Source: Arundinibacter roseus
GTDB taxonomy: Bacteria; Bacteroidota; Bacteroidia; Cytophagales; Spirosomataceae
DNA length: 64,000 nt
Assembly (NCBI RefSeq): GCF_004348825.1
Contig: NZ_SMJU01000014.1
Coordinates: 42,905-106,904, forward strand
Direction: 5' to 3'
Shown here: one piece after another, positions 7,289-17,281 of the stretch
How positions within the stretch are numbered: position 1 is the first letter of the stretch
Layout of the letters: each line of letters starts with the position of its first letter
Program-made: the position numbers and the translations under genes
Notes under the pieces: model-generated
Databases searched by the model: none
The model's input: only the letters and a program-made list of their open reading frames with translations
What the model was told of the DNA's origin: nothing

Positions 7289-10189
7289 CTATTTCTTAAT
7301 AATTCGGGTTGTAATTGGTATACATAGGGACCGCACGTCACCACAGGCACAATCGCGGCGCATGAGCGTGAGAGCGATGTCTTGGGTGCAACCCGTTTCG
7401 CCATAAATCCGAAGGGTGTACGCCTGACTAACTGTTGCCGGATTTTGAAGGTCGCTGACCAAAGTACCGTTTCCCGGAATCGGCTGTGGAGAACCGAACA
7501 TAGACGATGTAAACGTTGCGCCAAGGCTCAGGTCGAAGGTTTGGCCGGCTAAAAAACCAGATACCGAAATCTTGCCATCCTGATTAACGGTTAGATCCGT
7601 ACAGGTTGGGCGTTCGATCATGGACATCACATTTGGTTTGGCATTTACGATCACCCGTACAGTATCCGTACAGGTAGTTCCCTGACTTAAAATAAAAGCG
7701 TAAGTTCCTGCATTGATCATCCCATTGATAAGTCCCGTATTGGAAATAGTGGCCGGAGAAGGATTTCCGCTACCTGCCGTCCAGAGCTGACCTGCCTCGG
7801 CAGCTGGCAACTGAACCGACGTAACACCCTGACAAACCGTGGTATCAGGCAGTGGTTCAAGCCAACAGGAGATAAACCCAATGTCATAGTTTGGGTTATT
7901 TTGTCCGGGCGCACCGGTTTGCACCCGTACGTAAGGGAAACCATTGAGGGCTGCCGGAAGTCCGGTGGCGAGTTGTGCGTCCGAGTCGTTCAGATCGGCA
8001 TTAGGTCCTTCACCAACGTTTGCCGACGTAAGTTTATAGGGAATCGTGTTAATGGTCAGAGTCTCGGTGGTTTTGTCAAACTGAGCCAAATTTCCATTTG
8101 TTCCAACTATCAGATAGTAGGTAGTATTGGGTTTTAAGTCATTACCTTCGAACAGATAATTACCGGCGGCATTGGTTTGAGTAGCCCCACTTAGATTTCC
8201 AGTTGAATCAAAAAGTGCCACCTGTACATTGGCCAGCGGAAGTTCGTCAGGATCTTGAATACCGTCCTGATCGGCGTCGATCCAAATTCGGTTTCCAATT
8301 TGCAGCGGAGCTGTTTCACACAAGGCCTGAATACTCCCCAATCCGTTTGACTTTCCGGCGTATTGCAGCTGAGGCCCCTCTCCGTTATAAATCTCGTAGG
8401 CTTTGGTACGGTTTCCGGATTGGTTGCTAAACCACGCCATTCCACCCGACCACACCGTAAACGGCTCAATGACCGAGGCAATAACCTCATCATTGCCGGG
8501 TACTACCAGCAAAGATCCCATGAAGGTTTCCTGCTGAATGGTATCGCCACTAAACACGTCACGGTAAAAATCAGCACAGTAAAATTCACCACCGCCCGGG
8601 CCTTGATTATTTCCAACGCCGCATCCAACACGCAGGCCGGATGTACCGTTACTTTCAAGTGCGTAGGTACCATCTGCATGCGCTTGTGCCCGCAAAATAT
8701 CGCCACCTATGTAGCCGCTGTACAATCCTGAGGTGGCAGGCACACTCCACTGATTGCGGGCAGTTTGGTTACCGGTGCGATCCATAAGTCCCAAAATCAG
8801 GGAGCCGTCGGTATCAAAGGCAATATCTGAAAGAATTGGCTGTGGGCGGGAAGCCCGGTAGTACGAAACACCGCCAACTTCGGTCAGTAATGAAGTGGTG
8901 AGGTCGCTCCATTGGTCGGTCCAGGGCTCCCAATATTCGCTTTGTGGCACGCCTGCATGTACCCACCCTTTGCGGTAGCTGAGGGCTTCGCTGATGACCG
9001 GCGTGGAAATAAACTGCATGGTTTTCAGATCAAAGCGATAAACATACGCCCGGAGGTTTGCCCGTGTACTACCCGCCTGACGTGCATCGCAGGTAACCCC
9101 TACGTACAGCGATCCCTGCTGATACTCCACCGCCCATGGACGGGCTTCCCCAAGTACACATCCAGGATTTGGGATGGAAAAGGACGTTATATCAGCGGCT
9201 GTTAGTTGATTGCCCGGACGAACCGGCGCACCGATATTTATCTGAACCAGCGTTTTTTCATACAGATTCACTACCCACATTTTCTTCTCATCCGGCGAAA
9301 GCGCCATGCCGCCAAGTCCCACTTTGCCAGTCAACCGAAACGCAGCCGAGTCGAGACTAGGCTGCACAAAATCTACGGGCAAATTTCTATTTAGTAAAGC
9401 AAGGCTATCGGCAGTGCTGCTTAGCTTGACAAACTGACTCAGGTTCAGGTAAGAACTCGTAACCGGGGTGCCGCTCGACAGGTCGGTCATGTAAATTCCA
9501 CCCAGCCCGAGCGGACCCAGGCTTGCATGCCTTTTCAGGAGAGCGCTGTAAAATAATTTTTGATCCTGCCGATGATATACTCCCCCCCAAATGCTGCCGG
9601 TTTCGGCAGTGGTAGCTAGTTCAATCGGGGGGCTGCCTTGTCCTGAGGCGCTATATGGAAAGAAAATAAGTGAAGCAAGTGGTCCGGAATTGCTTCCGGC
9701 AGCAAGGGCATCACCAACAACGTAACATGGAGTTACCAAATCGGGCAAAACAGTTTTACAATAAGCCAACGGATCGCTCACCGGCAGGTCAGCATTTGCG
9801 ATGGGCGCCGTTACAAATTGTACAGAAGAAGTATTTGTAGCAGTGGTAGTTATTGCATAGGTCTCAAAGGGCATCTCGCTGAATTCCAGACGTACTTTCT
9901 TACCGGAAGCTACTGGGAAACTGTAAAAACCAAGGGAGTCGGTGGTGGAGGTAAGTGGAGCAGATTCTCCGGCAATAAAAGCAGTTACAACAATCCCCTG
10001 AACACCCGGCTCTGTTGGGAGCGAAAACTGCCGTACACCGTCTCCATTGAAGTCTCGATATACCGTCCCGCTTACCTGCGCAAACGCTGGAACCGCCACG
10101 GCGAACAGTAGCATGAAGAAACCCAAACCCCTACTGAACAAACTGATACCGGTTTGTACATTCGCCTTCCATTTGTAAATAATCTCCAT
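7289..10189 (-). CDS. Secreted SdrD-B-domain surface protein
   Basis: This 966-residue protein has a signal peptide (hydrophobic run, then VPAFAQ at about residue 38). An SdrD B-like domain follows (SGTVYRDFNGDGVRQ), then a long middle region without a family I can name. A second SdrD B-like domain (IGNRIWIDADQDGIQDPDE) carries calcium-site-like Asp residues, and the C-terminal part contains a Cys pair. The last residues contain CACGDVRSLCIPITTRIIKK, which is not a recognisable T9SS type A sorting domain. Such proteins are usually surface or extracellular, possibly adhesive. It stands alone between convergent hipT and a divergent acyltransferase gene. The function is unknown. Confidence 0.8.
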   Translation of the reverse strand: MEIIYKWKANVQTGISLFSRGLGFFMLLFAVAVPAFAQVSGTVYRDFNGDGVRQFSLPTEPGVQGIVVTAFIAGESAPLTSTTDSLGFYSFPVASGKKVRLEFSEMPFETYAITTTATNTSSVQFVTAPIANADLPVSDPLAYCKTVLPDLVTPCYVVGDALAAGSNSGPLASLIFFPYSASGQGSPPIELATTAETGSIWGGVYHRQDQKLFYSALLKRHASLGPLGLGGIYMTDLSSGTPVTSSYLNLSQFVKLSSTADSLALLNRNLPVDFVQPSLDSAAFRLTGKVGLGGMALSPDEKKMWVVNLYEKTLVQINIGAPVRPGNQLTAADITSFSIPNPGCVLGEARPWAVEYQQGSLYVGVTCDARQAGSTRANLRAYVYRFDLKTMQFISTPVISEALSYRKGWVHAGVPQSEYWEPWTDQWSDLTTSLLTEVGGVSYYRASRPQPILSDIAFDTDGSLILGLMDRTGNQTARNQWSVPATSGLYSGYIGGDILRAQAHADGTYALESNGTSGLRVGCGVGNNQGPGGGEFYCADFYRDVFSGDTIQQETFMGSLLVVPGNDEVIASVIEPFTVWSGGMAWFSNQSGNRTKAYEIYNGEGPQLQYAGKSNGLGSIQALCETAPLQIGNRIWIDADQDGIQDPDELPLANVQVALFDSTGNLSGATQTNAAGNYLFEGNDLKPNTTYYLIVGTNGNLAQFDKTTETLTINTIPYKLTSANVGEGPNADLNDSDAQLATGLPAALNGFPYVRVQTGAPGQNNPNYDIGFISCWLEPLPDTTVCQGVTSVQLPAAEAGQLWTAGSGNPSPATISNTGLINGMINAGTYAFILSQGTTCTDTVRVIVNAKPNVMSMIERPTCTDLTVNQDGKISVSGFLAGQTFDLSLGATFTSSMFGSPQPIPGNGTLVSDLQNPATVSQAYTLRIYGETGCTQDIALTLMRRDCACGDVRSLCIPITTRIIKK

Positions 10190-10413
10190 CCTATGCAGAA
10201 TTTTTTTAACACATCATACTGCAAGCGAAGATTATGCCAGTTTTTTTAAATGATACAGAAAACTACATATTTATATAAACATCATAAATAAACAATTGAT
10301 AATCAAGTTATTAATTCAGCCATTTATTTAAACAAAATTGACAACTTGCGCTACTTTCTGAATCTATTGACTAAAAAACATAGGATTACTTATTCTTTTG
10401 CGTTATTTGAAAC

Positions 10414-11406
10414 ATGCATGAATTAGAACTGACTCAGGAAAAATCTTATCGCATCGGAAGGCATGGTTCAGACGAGGTTTGGATACACCGTCAGGAAGTC
10501 GTCCAGTCTGCTGTTTCTTTCCCTGTTTTCCTTTACAATTCCTGTAATCATTTGGTTACACAGAAATCAATCAGCCCGGTTACTTTTTGTTTGCAGGAAC
10601 GCCACTCAGGCCAAATTCTGGCTCTTCTCCGGATGGATGTGGAACAGGACTCGTTGTGGTCGCTGCCTTCTGCGCCTTTTGGTGGCATTGAGTTCGACGA
10701 GAACATATCAGAAGAGTCGCTGCTAGTTATGTTGACTTGTGTAAGAGAATGGTGCAAGGAGCAGTCCTTTCGGTTTTGTGCGGTCAAAGCACCGCCGACT
10801 GCCTACAATTCGTCAAGAGATTTATTTTTGGAGAAGATTTACCTGACCGCAGGTTTTAAAGACTATCAATCGTTAACAAATCATCATATTGACGTGACGG
10901 CAGCTTCCTTTGAGACAATACTGTCGAATTCTGAGAGAAAGCGTTTAAAAAAATGCCTTTTGGCAGGTTTTACTACCGCAAAACTCACGAATCCTGAGTC
11001 CGATTTTGTGTATGATTTCCTGGCCGAAAATCGTGAAAAGCAAGGGTATACGCTGCCGATTCAAAAACAACAGGTACAGGATTTACTTCAACAACTCCCC
11101 GAGCAGATTTCGGTTTTTGTGGTTAAAGACGAGCAGCAAATCATTGCGCTAACGTTAGTTGTGCGGGTATCGCAGGATATTTTATATAATTTTTGCCCGG
11201 CTGACGATCTTCGGTATCGAGCATACAGTCCTACCGTATTACTGAATGCGGCTCTGTACGAATACGCACAGCAGCAACGCATCCGGCTCATTGACCTCGG
11301 GGTTTCGCTCGATCATTTGGGGGAGGAAAAACCATCCCTTCAACGATTCAAAGAGAATATTGGCGGCAAGCTTTCCTGCAAAAAAACCTATCGGGCCGAC
11401 CTATAA
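10414..11406 (+). CDS. GNAT/FemAB-like acyltransferase
   Basis: This 330-residue protein resembles the double-GNAT acyltransferases (FemAB-like group) found in glycan and lipid clusters of Bacteroidota. The N-terminal half has a mixed alpha/beta pattern. The C-terminal half has a GNAT-like core with FVVKDEQQIIALTLVV, a substrate-binding-like YRAYSPTVLLNAALYEYA and the final strand RLIDLGVS. No signal peptide is evident. It begins the surface-glycan region and converges on a methyltransferase gene 18 bases away. It probably N-acylates a sugar or amino acid, but the substrate cannot be assigned. Confidence 0.65.
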   Translation: MHELELTQEKSYRIGRHGSDEVWIHRQEVVQSAVSFPVFLYNSCNHLVTQKSISPVTFCLQERHSGQILALLRMDVEQDSLWSLPSAPFGGIEFDENISEESLLVMLTCVREWCKEQSFRFCAVKAPPTAYNSSRDLFLEKIYLTAGFKDYQSLTNHHIDVTAASFETILSNSERKRLKKCLLAGFTTAKLTNPESDFVYDFLAENREKQGYTLPIQKQQVQDLLQQLPEQISVFVVKDEQQIIALTLVVRVSQDILYNFCPADDLRYRAYSPTVLLNAALYEYAQQQRIRLIDLGVSLDHLGEEKPSLQRFKENIGGKLSCKKTYRADL

Positions 11407-11424
11407 AATCGTTATAAAAGTGCC

Positions 11425-12066
11425 TTAAATACCCAGACAATTACCTGTTTTATAAAAAACGGTCGTGCAACTTTCGTCGCTGATGATAGGCGTCATGCCA
11501 TAAAAATCAAGGCTTCGAAATCCTCTTTGCTGCATAAACTGCCGGGCTTCTGTATAAATATCCCGTTCCGAATTATCCAGAATCAGCACGCCATCCTCGG
11601 CCAAATGATCTGCCGCAGAAAGCACACAGGCTACGCGCCGCCGCCCGTCTACCACCACCACCTGATACGTTTGGCCCGCAGTTGCTACGGCCTGCTCGTA
11701 GGTTTGGTCCAATGGCCGGATGAGCAGCGTGGTATTCTTCGGCAGCATTTTCTCCACAATTTTGACCCATTCCTGATCGTGCTCCACGGCCGTAATGTGC
11801 CCGACTCGCTGCGCATACCAACGGGTAGAGTTTCCAGAACCATACTCAAAAACCCGCAGTGTATTGGTAAGACGGGGTTCCAAAAAAGCAATGAACGGAT
11901 AAGTATACCAGGGCAATGCCTCTCCCTTTGCGTCCACGGAACGTTTGGTATGAAAACTCCGAAACCAGCCGTACTCTTTCAGAGCACTTTTGAGGTGGAG
12001 TTGCAACAGGCCCCCAAGGCCCAACGCATTGAGCAGCGACCAAACTTGTTTTTTTATAGCTTTCAT
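11425..12066 (-). CDS. Class I SAM-dependent methyltransferase-like protein
   Basis: This 213-residue protein has a Rossmann-like methyltransferase core. Motif I reads VFEYGSGNSTRWYAQRV, followed by the acidic ITAVEHDQEW (ribose-binding strand) and VVVVDGRRRVACVL as the motif IV region. The C terminus reads DGVLILDNSERD. It is cytoplasmic, has an ATG start, and lies 54 bases downstream of wecB on the same strand, so the two may share a transcript. The acceptor is unknown; a cell-surface sugar is plausible from context. Confidence 0.75.
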   Translation of the reverse strand: MKAIKKQVWSLLNALGLGGLLQLHLKSALKEYGWFRSFHTKRSVDAKGEALPWYTYPFIAFLEPRLTNTLRVFEYGSGNSTRWYAQRVGHITAVEHDQEWVKIVEKMLPKNTTLLIRPLDQTYEQAVATAGQTYQVVVVDGRRRVACVLSAADHLAEDGVLILDNSERDIYTEARQFMQQRGFRSLDFYGMTPIISDESCTTVFYKTGNCLGI

Positions 12067-12120
12067 GAAAAAAATACGTACGCCTGGATTGGTTAAAAAA
12101 GGAAGGTTTTTGAAAAGTAA

Positions 12121-13221
12121 CTAGTTACAGAATTTTTCCAGCAAAATATTCGTAATCCGCTCCGCGGCATGACCGTCCCACAGCGGCGGAATCGTCCCTT
12201 TTTTTGCCTGACCGTTCAGGATGTCCATCAACAGGGCGTGTACCGATTCAGGGTTCAAATCGCTTAATAGATAATTTGTTCCCAATTCTACGGTAATGGG
12301 CCGCTCCGTGCTGTCGCGGAAAGTCAGGCAGGGAATCTGCAAAAAAGTAGTTTCTTCCTGAATTCCACCCGAATCGGTGATAATCAGGCTGGCGTGTTCC
12401 ATCAAATTCAGGAATTCCAGGTAGCCCTGCGGCTCCATGAGGTAAAGATTTGGAATCGCTTCGAGTTCAGTACGCAAGCCAAAGCGTTCCAGGTTGTTCA
12501 GCGTGCGGGGATGCACCGGGAATACGACGGTTTGATGCGCGGCTGTATTTTTGATAATTTGCAGAATACTTTTCAATCCTTTTTCCTGATCCACATTGGC
12601 CGGACGGTGCATCGTCATGAGCACGTAGCCGCCATCCGGCAGATTGTGTTCTTCCAAAAGTCGCAACTTTTGGGCCTGCTGACGATACTGTACCAGCGAA
12701 TCGATCATGACATTGCCGACAAAGAAAACTTTTTCGGAAGCTACATTTTCCACCGCCAGATTTTCCATCCCGGCTCGTTCGGTTACGAATAAAAAATCCG
12801 AAATACTATCGGTCAAAATCCGGTTGATTTCTTCGGGCATTCCCCGGTCGCCGCTTCGCAGGCCGGCCTCCACATGCACGACCGGAATGTGTTCCTTCAC
12901 CGCCACCAACGCACAGGCAATGGTCGAGTTCACATCGCCCACCACCAGCACTACATCCGGTTTTTCGGCTTGCAGAATTGGTTCAAAAGCTAACATGATA
13001 TTCGCCATTTGCTGCGTATGACTACCACCGCCAATACCCAGAAAATAGTCGGGAACCGGCAATTGAAGTTGATTAAAAAACACGTCCGACATGCGGCTGT
13101 CATAATGCTGCCCCGTATGTACAATGCGTGATTGTATGGTCGGATGAGCCAAAAAAGCCCGATGTAGCGGCGCTACCTTCATGAAATTGGGCCTTGCGCC
13201 CACAATGCTCAGAATTTTCAA
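12121..13221 (-). CDS. wecB: UDP-N-acetylglucosamine 2-epimerase (non-hydrolysing)
   Basis: The enzyme interconverts UDP-GlcNAc and UDP-ManNAc, a precursor for enterobacterial-common-antigen-like and capsule sugars. Family landmarks are ILSIVGARPNFMKVAPLHRA at the N terminus, HTGQHYD, VVGDVNST, HVEAGLRSGDRGMPEEINR, MTMHRPANVD and TDSGGIQEE. The reading frame stays open to an ATG at 13284, adding 21 non-homologous residues. I prefer the TTG at 13221, which gives 366 residues and the normal start (M/L-K-I-L-S). The flippase gene is divergent, with about 120 bases between them for both promoters. Confidence 0.92.
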   Translation of the reverse strand: MKILSIVGARPNFMKVAPLHRAFLAHPTIQSRIVHTGQHYDSRMSDVFFNQLQLPVPDYFLGIGGGSHTQQMANIMLAFEPILQAEKPDVVLVVGDVNSTIACALVAVKEHIPVVHVEAGLRSGDRGMPEEINRILTDSISDFLFVTERAGMENLAVENVASEKVFFVGNVMIDSLVQYRQQAQKLRLLEEHNLPDGGYVLMTMHRPANVDQEKGLKSILQIIKNTAAHQTVVFPVHPRTLNNLERFGLRTELEAIPNLYLMEPQGYLEFLNLMEHASLIITDSGGIQEETTFLQIPCLTFRDSTERPITVELGTNYLLSDLNPESVHALLMDILNGQAKKGTIPPLWDGHAAERITNILLEKFCN

Positions 13222-13342
13222 AGGAAAGAGGTTTTTGTACAAATGTAGCAAAAGCCGACAAATGCCCGTTTGGTTGAGCAGCATTGTTAGGCAATCTTAT
13301 GGTTTTTCCCGTATTTCGCCCTCTCAAATTTCTGTATGCAGC

Positions 13343-14860
13343 ATGGGGATTATCATCCGCCAGGGTTTAAAAAGTTCGGTTGTAACCTACGCCGGTGTAG
13401 CCATCGGGATCATAAATATGCTGATCCTGTACAACCGGTTTTTGAGTCAGGAGCAGCTCGGACTTTATGCGTCCACTTTACTTACTTTCCCGATCGTTTA
13501 TATGTCGTTTGCGTTGTTGGGCGTACCGTCGGTGGCGGTGCGTTTTCATAGTCAATTTCAAACCCAAACAGCTCGTCGACAGCTCTTTACATTTATTCTT
13601 GTCACACCTTTTGTGGGGCTTTTAGGGTTTATTTTTCTTTATTTAGCCTTTAAACCCTTTTACCTGAATTTTTATCAGGAGCACTCTCCCCTGCTGGTTA
13701 AGTACTACTACGTATTCATTCCGCTCACCGTAGGCATGGTATATTTGCTGGCTTTGGAAGCCTATTCGCGCATTCATCTGCGCATTGTAGTGCCATCGCT
13801 GATTCGCGAAATCGGTCTTCGGTTGCTCAACAGCGTAGTAGTTATACTATTTGGCTTTCAGCTCATTAGCTTTGATACTATGGTAAATCTAACCGTCGTG
13901 AGCTACGGTTTGGCGGTAGTGGCCATGCTGGTGTATCTTTATACGCAGGGGAATCTGTTTACTACGCTCGACTTTGGGTTTATCCGGCATCCGGCCTTTG
14001 GCGATATGTGGCGCTACGGATTGTGGGTAATTCTGGGTGGCGCTAGTGCTGCGCTGATGCCACATATTGAAAAAATTCTGTTGCCCGGCTTTGCCGGCGG
14101 GCTCAGCAGCACGGCTATTTTCGACCTTGCCTCTCGAATCGCCCTCGTGATTTCGATTCCACGAAACAGCATTGTTATGATCAGCGCCCCCATTATTTCC
14201 AGAGCTTTTCAGGAAAATGATCTGGCACAAATTGATACCATTTATAAAAAATCGTCTCTCAATTTATTCATCATTGGCGTATTTCTCCTGTTGGGAATCT
14301 GGGTCAATATTGATTCTATTTTTGCCATTATTCCAAAATCCGACCTCTATGCACCCGGAAAATACGTGGTACTCATGGTAGGCCTGAGCCGGATTGCCGA
14401 TATGATGACCGGACTGAATACCGAAATCCTGACGAATTCGCGCTACTATCGTTACGATATTGTATTTATTGTGCTGTTTACATTTTTGCTCATGGCAAGT
14501 AATTTTTATCTGATTCCCCGCTACGGCTACAATGGCGCGGCGGCGGCCTCGCTGTTTTCGGTGGTTATTTATAATGGGGTTAAATTGGCTTTCATTCGCT
14601 ACAAGCTTGGTATCCAACCCTTTACAAGTCAAACTCTGCTCGTGATTTTACTCGGGGGATGCGCCTTTCTGGCCGCAACTTATCTGCCGGTGCCCGACGC
14701 CACGACTCTCGCCGGGCGACTAACGGGCTTGCTCCTGCGTTCGGTGGCTGTCGGAATTATTTTCGGTGGAGGTATTTTGGCTTTCCGCGTTTCGGAAGAT
14801 ATTTCGGCAGGGTTTTGGATGGCCTGGAAAATGGTTAAACAAAAAGTTGGCCGAAGGTAG
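13343..14860 (+). CDS. Polysaccharide flippase (Wzx/MATE-like)
   Basis: This 505-residue protein is almost entirely hydrophobic, with about 12-14 predicted membrane helices, and belongs to the MOP-type polysaccharide exporters. The frame is open further upstream, but the ATG at 13343 gives the standard start (MGIIIRQGLKSSVVTYAG), typical of this lipopolysaccharide/O-antigen flippase group. It would move undecaprenyl-linked oligosaccharides across the inner membrane. It heads the run of glycan genes that follows. Confidence 0.85.
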   Translation: MGIIIRQGLKSSVVTYAGVAIGIINMLILYNRFLSQEQLGLYASTLLTFPIVYMSFALLGVPSVAVRFHSQFQTQTARRQLFTFILVTPFVGLLGFIFLYLAFKPFYLNFYQEHSPLLVKYYYVFIPLTVGMVYLLALEAYSRIHLRIVVPSLIREIGLRLLNSVVVILFGFQLISFDTMVNLTVVSYGLAVVAMLVYLYTQGNLFTTLDFGFIRHPAFGDMWRYGLWVILGGASAALMPHIEKILLPGFAGGLSSTAIFDLASRIALVISIPRNSIVMISAPIISRAFQENDLAQIDTIYKKSSLNLFIIGVFLLLGIWVNIDSIFAIIPKSDLYAPGKYVVLMVGLSRIADMMTGLNTEILTNSRYYRYDIVFIVLFTFLLMASNFYLIPRYGYNGAAAASLFSVVIYNGVKLAFIRYKLGIQPFTSQTLLVILLGGCAFLAATYLPVPDATTLAGRLTGLLLRSVAVGIIFGGGILAFRVSEDISAGFWMAWKMVKQKVGRR

Positions 14861-14941
14861 GGCGTTTCACGAAGCCTGTCCGATGTCCGACACCGTTGGT
14901 TTTCTTGTATCTTTGTTAAAAAAAATTATTCGGCCTTATTC

Positions 14942-15556
14942 ATGTTCTCGACCCAAAAACTCATAGCGGCACTCCTCAAAAAGCCTTACAGCCAATTTCA
15001 GCTAAGCTCCTATAATCCTGCAAAACCCGTTAAACTGGTCATCGGATCGGGTTTTTCGTTTATTAAAGGTTGGATGCTCACCGATATCGAGACCCTGAAT
15101 ATTTTGAAAGCTGACGACTGGGCAGCCTATTTCCCCGAAAATTCCGTAGACCGCATCCTGGCCGAACACGTATGGGAACATTTTTCGGAAGCAGATGGAA
15201 AACTGGCTTTTAAGAATTGTCATACATTTTTGAAACCGGGCGGTGTGCTGCGCGTGGCCGTACCAGACGGCTTTCATCCCGATCCGGAGTACATTGCCAA
15301 AGTGAGGCCCGGTGGCACCGGCGACGGAGCCGATGACCATAAGATTCTGTATAACTATAAGCTGATGTCGGGCTTTCTGGAAGAAATTGGTTTTAAGGTG
15401 CTTCCTCTGGAATATTTTGATGAAAATGGTCAGTTTCATCAACAGCCGTGGCGGCCCGAAGACGGCATCATCCGCCGCTCAGCTGATCACGATTCACGCA
15501 ATCAGGGCGGAAAACTCGTGTACACTTCGCTCATTATTGATGCGCAAAAACGCTGA
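14942..15556 (+). CDS. SAM-dependent methyltransferase-like protein
   Basis: This 204-residue protein is a compact methyltransferase of the type 11 group. The N-terminal VKLVIGSGFSFIKGWMLTDI stands where motif I is expected. DRILAEHVWEHFSEADGKLA then resembles the conserved V-x-E-H block, and FLKPGGVLRVAVPDG is motif VI. A histidine-rich FHQQPWRPEDGII ending is unusual. It lies 82 bases after the flippase and 4 bases before a glycosyltransferase, so it belongs to the same operon. Similar small proteins accompany glycan clusters; the acceptor is not known. Confidence 0.7.
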   Translation: MFSTQKLIAALLKKPYSQFQLSSYNPAKPVKLVIGSGFSFIKGWMLTDIETLNILKADDWAAYFPENSVDRILAEHVWEHFSEADGKLAFKNCHTFLKPGGVLRVAVPDGFHPDPEYIAKVRPGGTGDGADDHKILYNYKLMSGFLEEIGFKVLPLEYFDENGQFHQQPWRPEDGIIRRSADHDSRNQGGKLVYTSLIIDAQKR

Positions 15557-15559
15557 CCA

Positions 15560-16447
15560 ATGCTCGCTCCCATCGTTGTTTTTTGTTACAATCGACCCGC
15601 GCATTTAGCCCAAACGCTGGAAGCACTCCGGCAAAATCCGCTGGCAGAGCAAAGTCCGCTCATTATTTTTTCTGATGGTGCCCGTAGCTCTGCCGAAGCC
15701 GGACTGGTAGCAGAAGTCAGGAACGTAATCAACGCCCTTACGGGATTTCATTCTATTCAAATTCACGAATCATCGGTCAATCAGGGTTTGGCACAATCGG
15801 TCATTGCGGGGGTTAGCGAAGTGCTACGTCAGTATGGACGCATTATTGTGCTGGAAGATGACATGCTGTGTACGACCGACTTTCTTGATTATATAAACCG
15901 TGCGCTCGACACCTACGAATCCCGGGCAGACATTTTCAGTGTGACGGCCTACACTCCACCGGTTGATTTCCCGGAAAACTACCCTCACGATGTTTTTCTG
16001 GCTCCTCGCGCAAGCTCCTGGGGCTGGGGAACCTGGCAAAATAAATGGGAGAAAGCCGATTGGACCGTTTCTGATTTTGAACAAATTAAGCAAGATATTG
16101 CTTTTCAAAAACGGCTTATCCAGGGCGGTGAAGACCTTTGGCCCATGCTGGTAAAGCAGCAGCGGGGCGTGATCGACTCCTGGGCCATTCGCTGGATTGT
16201 GACGCAGGCACGTCATCTGGCGTATGGTGTGTATCCCGTGAGATCCAAAATTAAGAATATTGGCACTGATGGGAGTGGCACCAATTTCATTTATAGCACC
16301 ACTTCATACGGGCAGGAACTCGCCGAAGGACCTGTTCGGTTTCCGGCTGAGCTTTTACCGGAGGCAGAAATGATGCGGCGTTTTGAGGAATATTACCGTT
16401 TACCCTGGAAATTAAAATTAAAAAACCGCCTGAAATACGGGGTTTAA
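15560..16447 (+). CDS. GT-A glycosyltransferase (GNT-I-like)
   Basis: This 295-residue protein opens with IVVFCYNRPAHLAQTLEALR and has the nucleotide-sugar metal site IIVLEDDMLCTTDF (the E-D-D variant of DxD). These resemble the GT13/GNT-I group of GT-A enzymes rather than standard GT2. Further on are an ASSWGWGTWQNKW block (about residue 152) and a DSWAIRWIV stretch, which is conserved in this bacterial family. It is probably cytoplasmic and adds one sugar during assembly of the surface glycan. It starts 4 bases after the preceding gene. Confidence 0.8.
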   Translation: MLAPIVVFCYNRPAHLAQTLEALRQNPLAEQSPLIIFSDGARSSAEAGLVAEVRNVINALTGFHSIQIHESSVNQGLAQSVIAGVSEVLRQYGRIIVLEDDMLCTTDFLDYINRALDTYESRADIFSVTAYTPPVDFPENYPHDVFLAPRASSWGWGTWQNKWEKADWTVSDFEQIKQDIAFQKRLIQGGEDLWPMLVKQQRGVIDSWAIRWIVTQARHLAYGVYPVRSKIKNIGTDGSGTNFIYSTTSYGQELAEGPVRFPAELLPEAEMMRRFEEYYRLPWKLKLKNRLKYGV

Positions 16448-16464
16448 CACTTATAAATCTGGCT

Positions 16465-17274
16465 ATGTTCTGGCTTCGTCAATTACTTAAAGAATCGTAT
16501 CATGCGCTTCGTACCCCGCGTAGCCGCGAATTTATGCGTCTGCTGTGGCGCTACGGCGACAGACCCCGGCATCAGTTAACCGATGTGTCGTTTGGGAACT
16601 ATCGCCTGCGAGTGCCCGATACCATGTCTTTTCTATTTCAACATCAGGAAATCTTTGCCGACGAATACTACCATTTTCAATCAGATGATTTACAGCCAGT
16701 TATATTGGATTGTGGTGCAAATGTAGGCATGAGTGTTTTGTACTTTAAGGAATTGTTTCCGCAGGCGCGCATTACGGCTTTTGAGGCCGAAGCTGAGATT
16801 GCCGATTTGCTCAAAAACAATCTTGAAACCAACGGAATTAACGACGTTACGGTGATTGCCAAAGCTGTGTGGGTGCATGCCGATGGTGTGTTATTTGGAA
16901 GTGAAGCGTCCGATTCCTCTTCTATTTTTTCTGAAAATTCCGCCAAACAACTGGTCCCATCGGTGCGTTTGCGGGACGTTATTATGGCTGAAAAACGAAT
17001 TGATTTTTTAAAAATTGATATTGAAGGAGCCGAAATAGAAGTACTTGAAGACTGCCGCGAGTCATTGGCGCATGTACAAAATCTTTTTGTTGAATTTCAC
17101 TCCTACATCGATCATCCGCAGTCGCTGGCAAGTGTGGTTCGGGTGTTTGAAGAAAACGGATTTCGTTATTTTATTGACACCAATCAGCACCGCAAGCGGC
17201 CGTTTGTCAATCACCGCTACCGGGGCAACGACAGCATGGATCTGCAACTGAATATATTTGGCTATCGCCCCTGA
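16465..17274 (+). CDS. FkbM-family methyltransferase
   Basis: This 269-residue protein has the FkbM pattern: motif I VILDCGANVGMSVLYFKELF, the acidic strand ITAFEAE, and the family signature LKIDIEGAEIEVLED. FkbM enzymes O-methylate sugars or polyketides. It follows the GT gene by 17 bases and converges on another methyltransferase gene with 7 bases between stops. It most likely caps or decorates the same glycan. Confidence 0.88.
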   Translation: MFWLRQLLKESYHALRTPRSREFMRLLWRYGDRPRHQLTDVSFGNYRLRVPDTMSFLFQHQEIFADEYYHFQSDDLQPVILDCGANVGMSVLYFKELFPQARITAFEAEAEIADLLKNNLETNGINDVTVIAKAVWVHADGVLFGSEASDSSSIFSENSAKQLVPSVRLRDVIMAEKRIDFLKIDIEGAEIEVLEDCRESLAHVQNLFVEFHSYIDHPQSLASVVRVFEENGFRYFIDTNQHRKRPFVNHRYRGNDSMDLQLNIFGYRP

Positions 17275-17281
17275 ACAAGCC

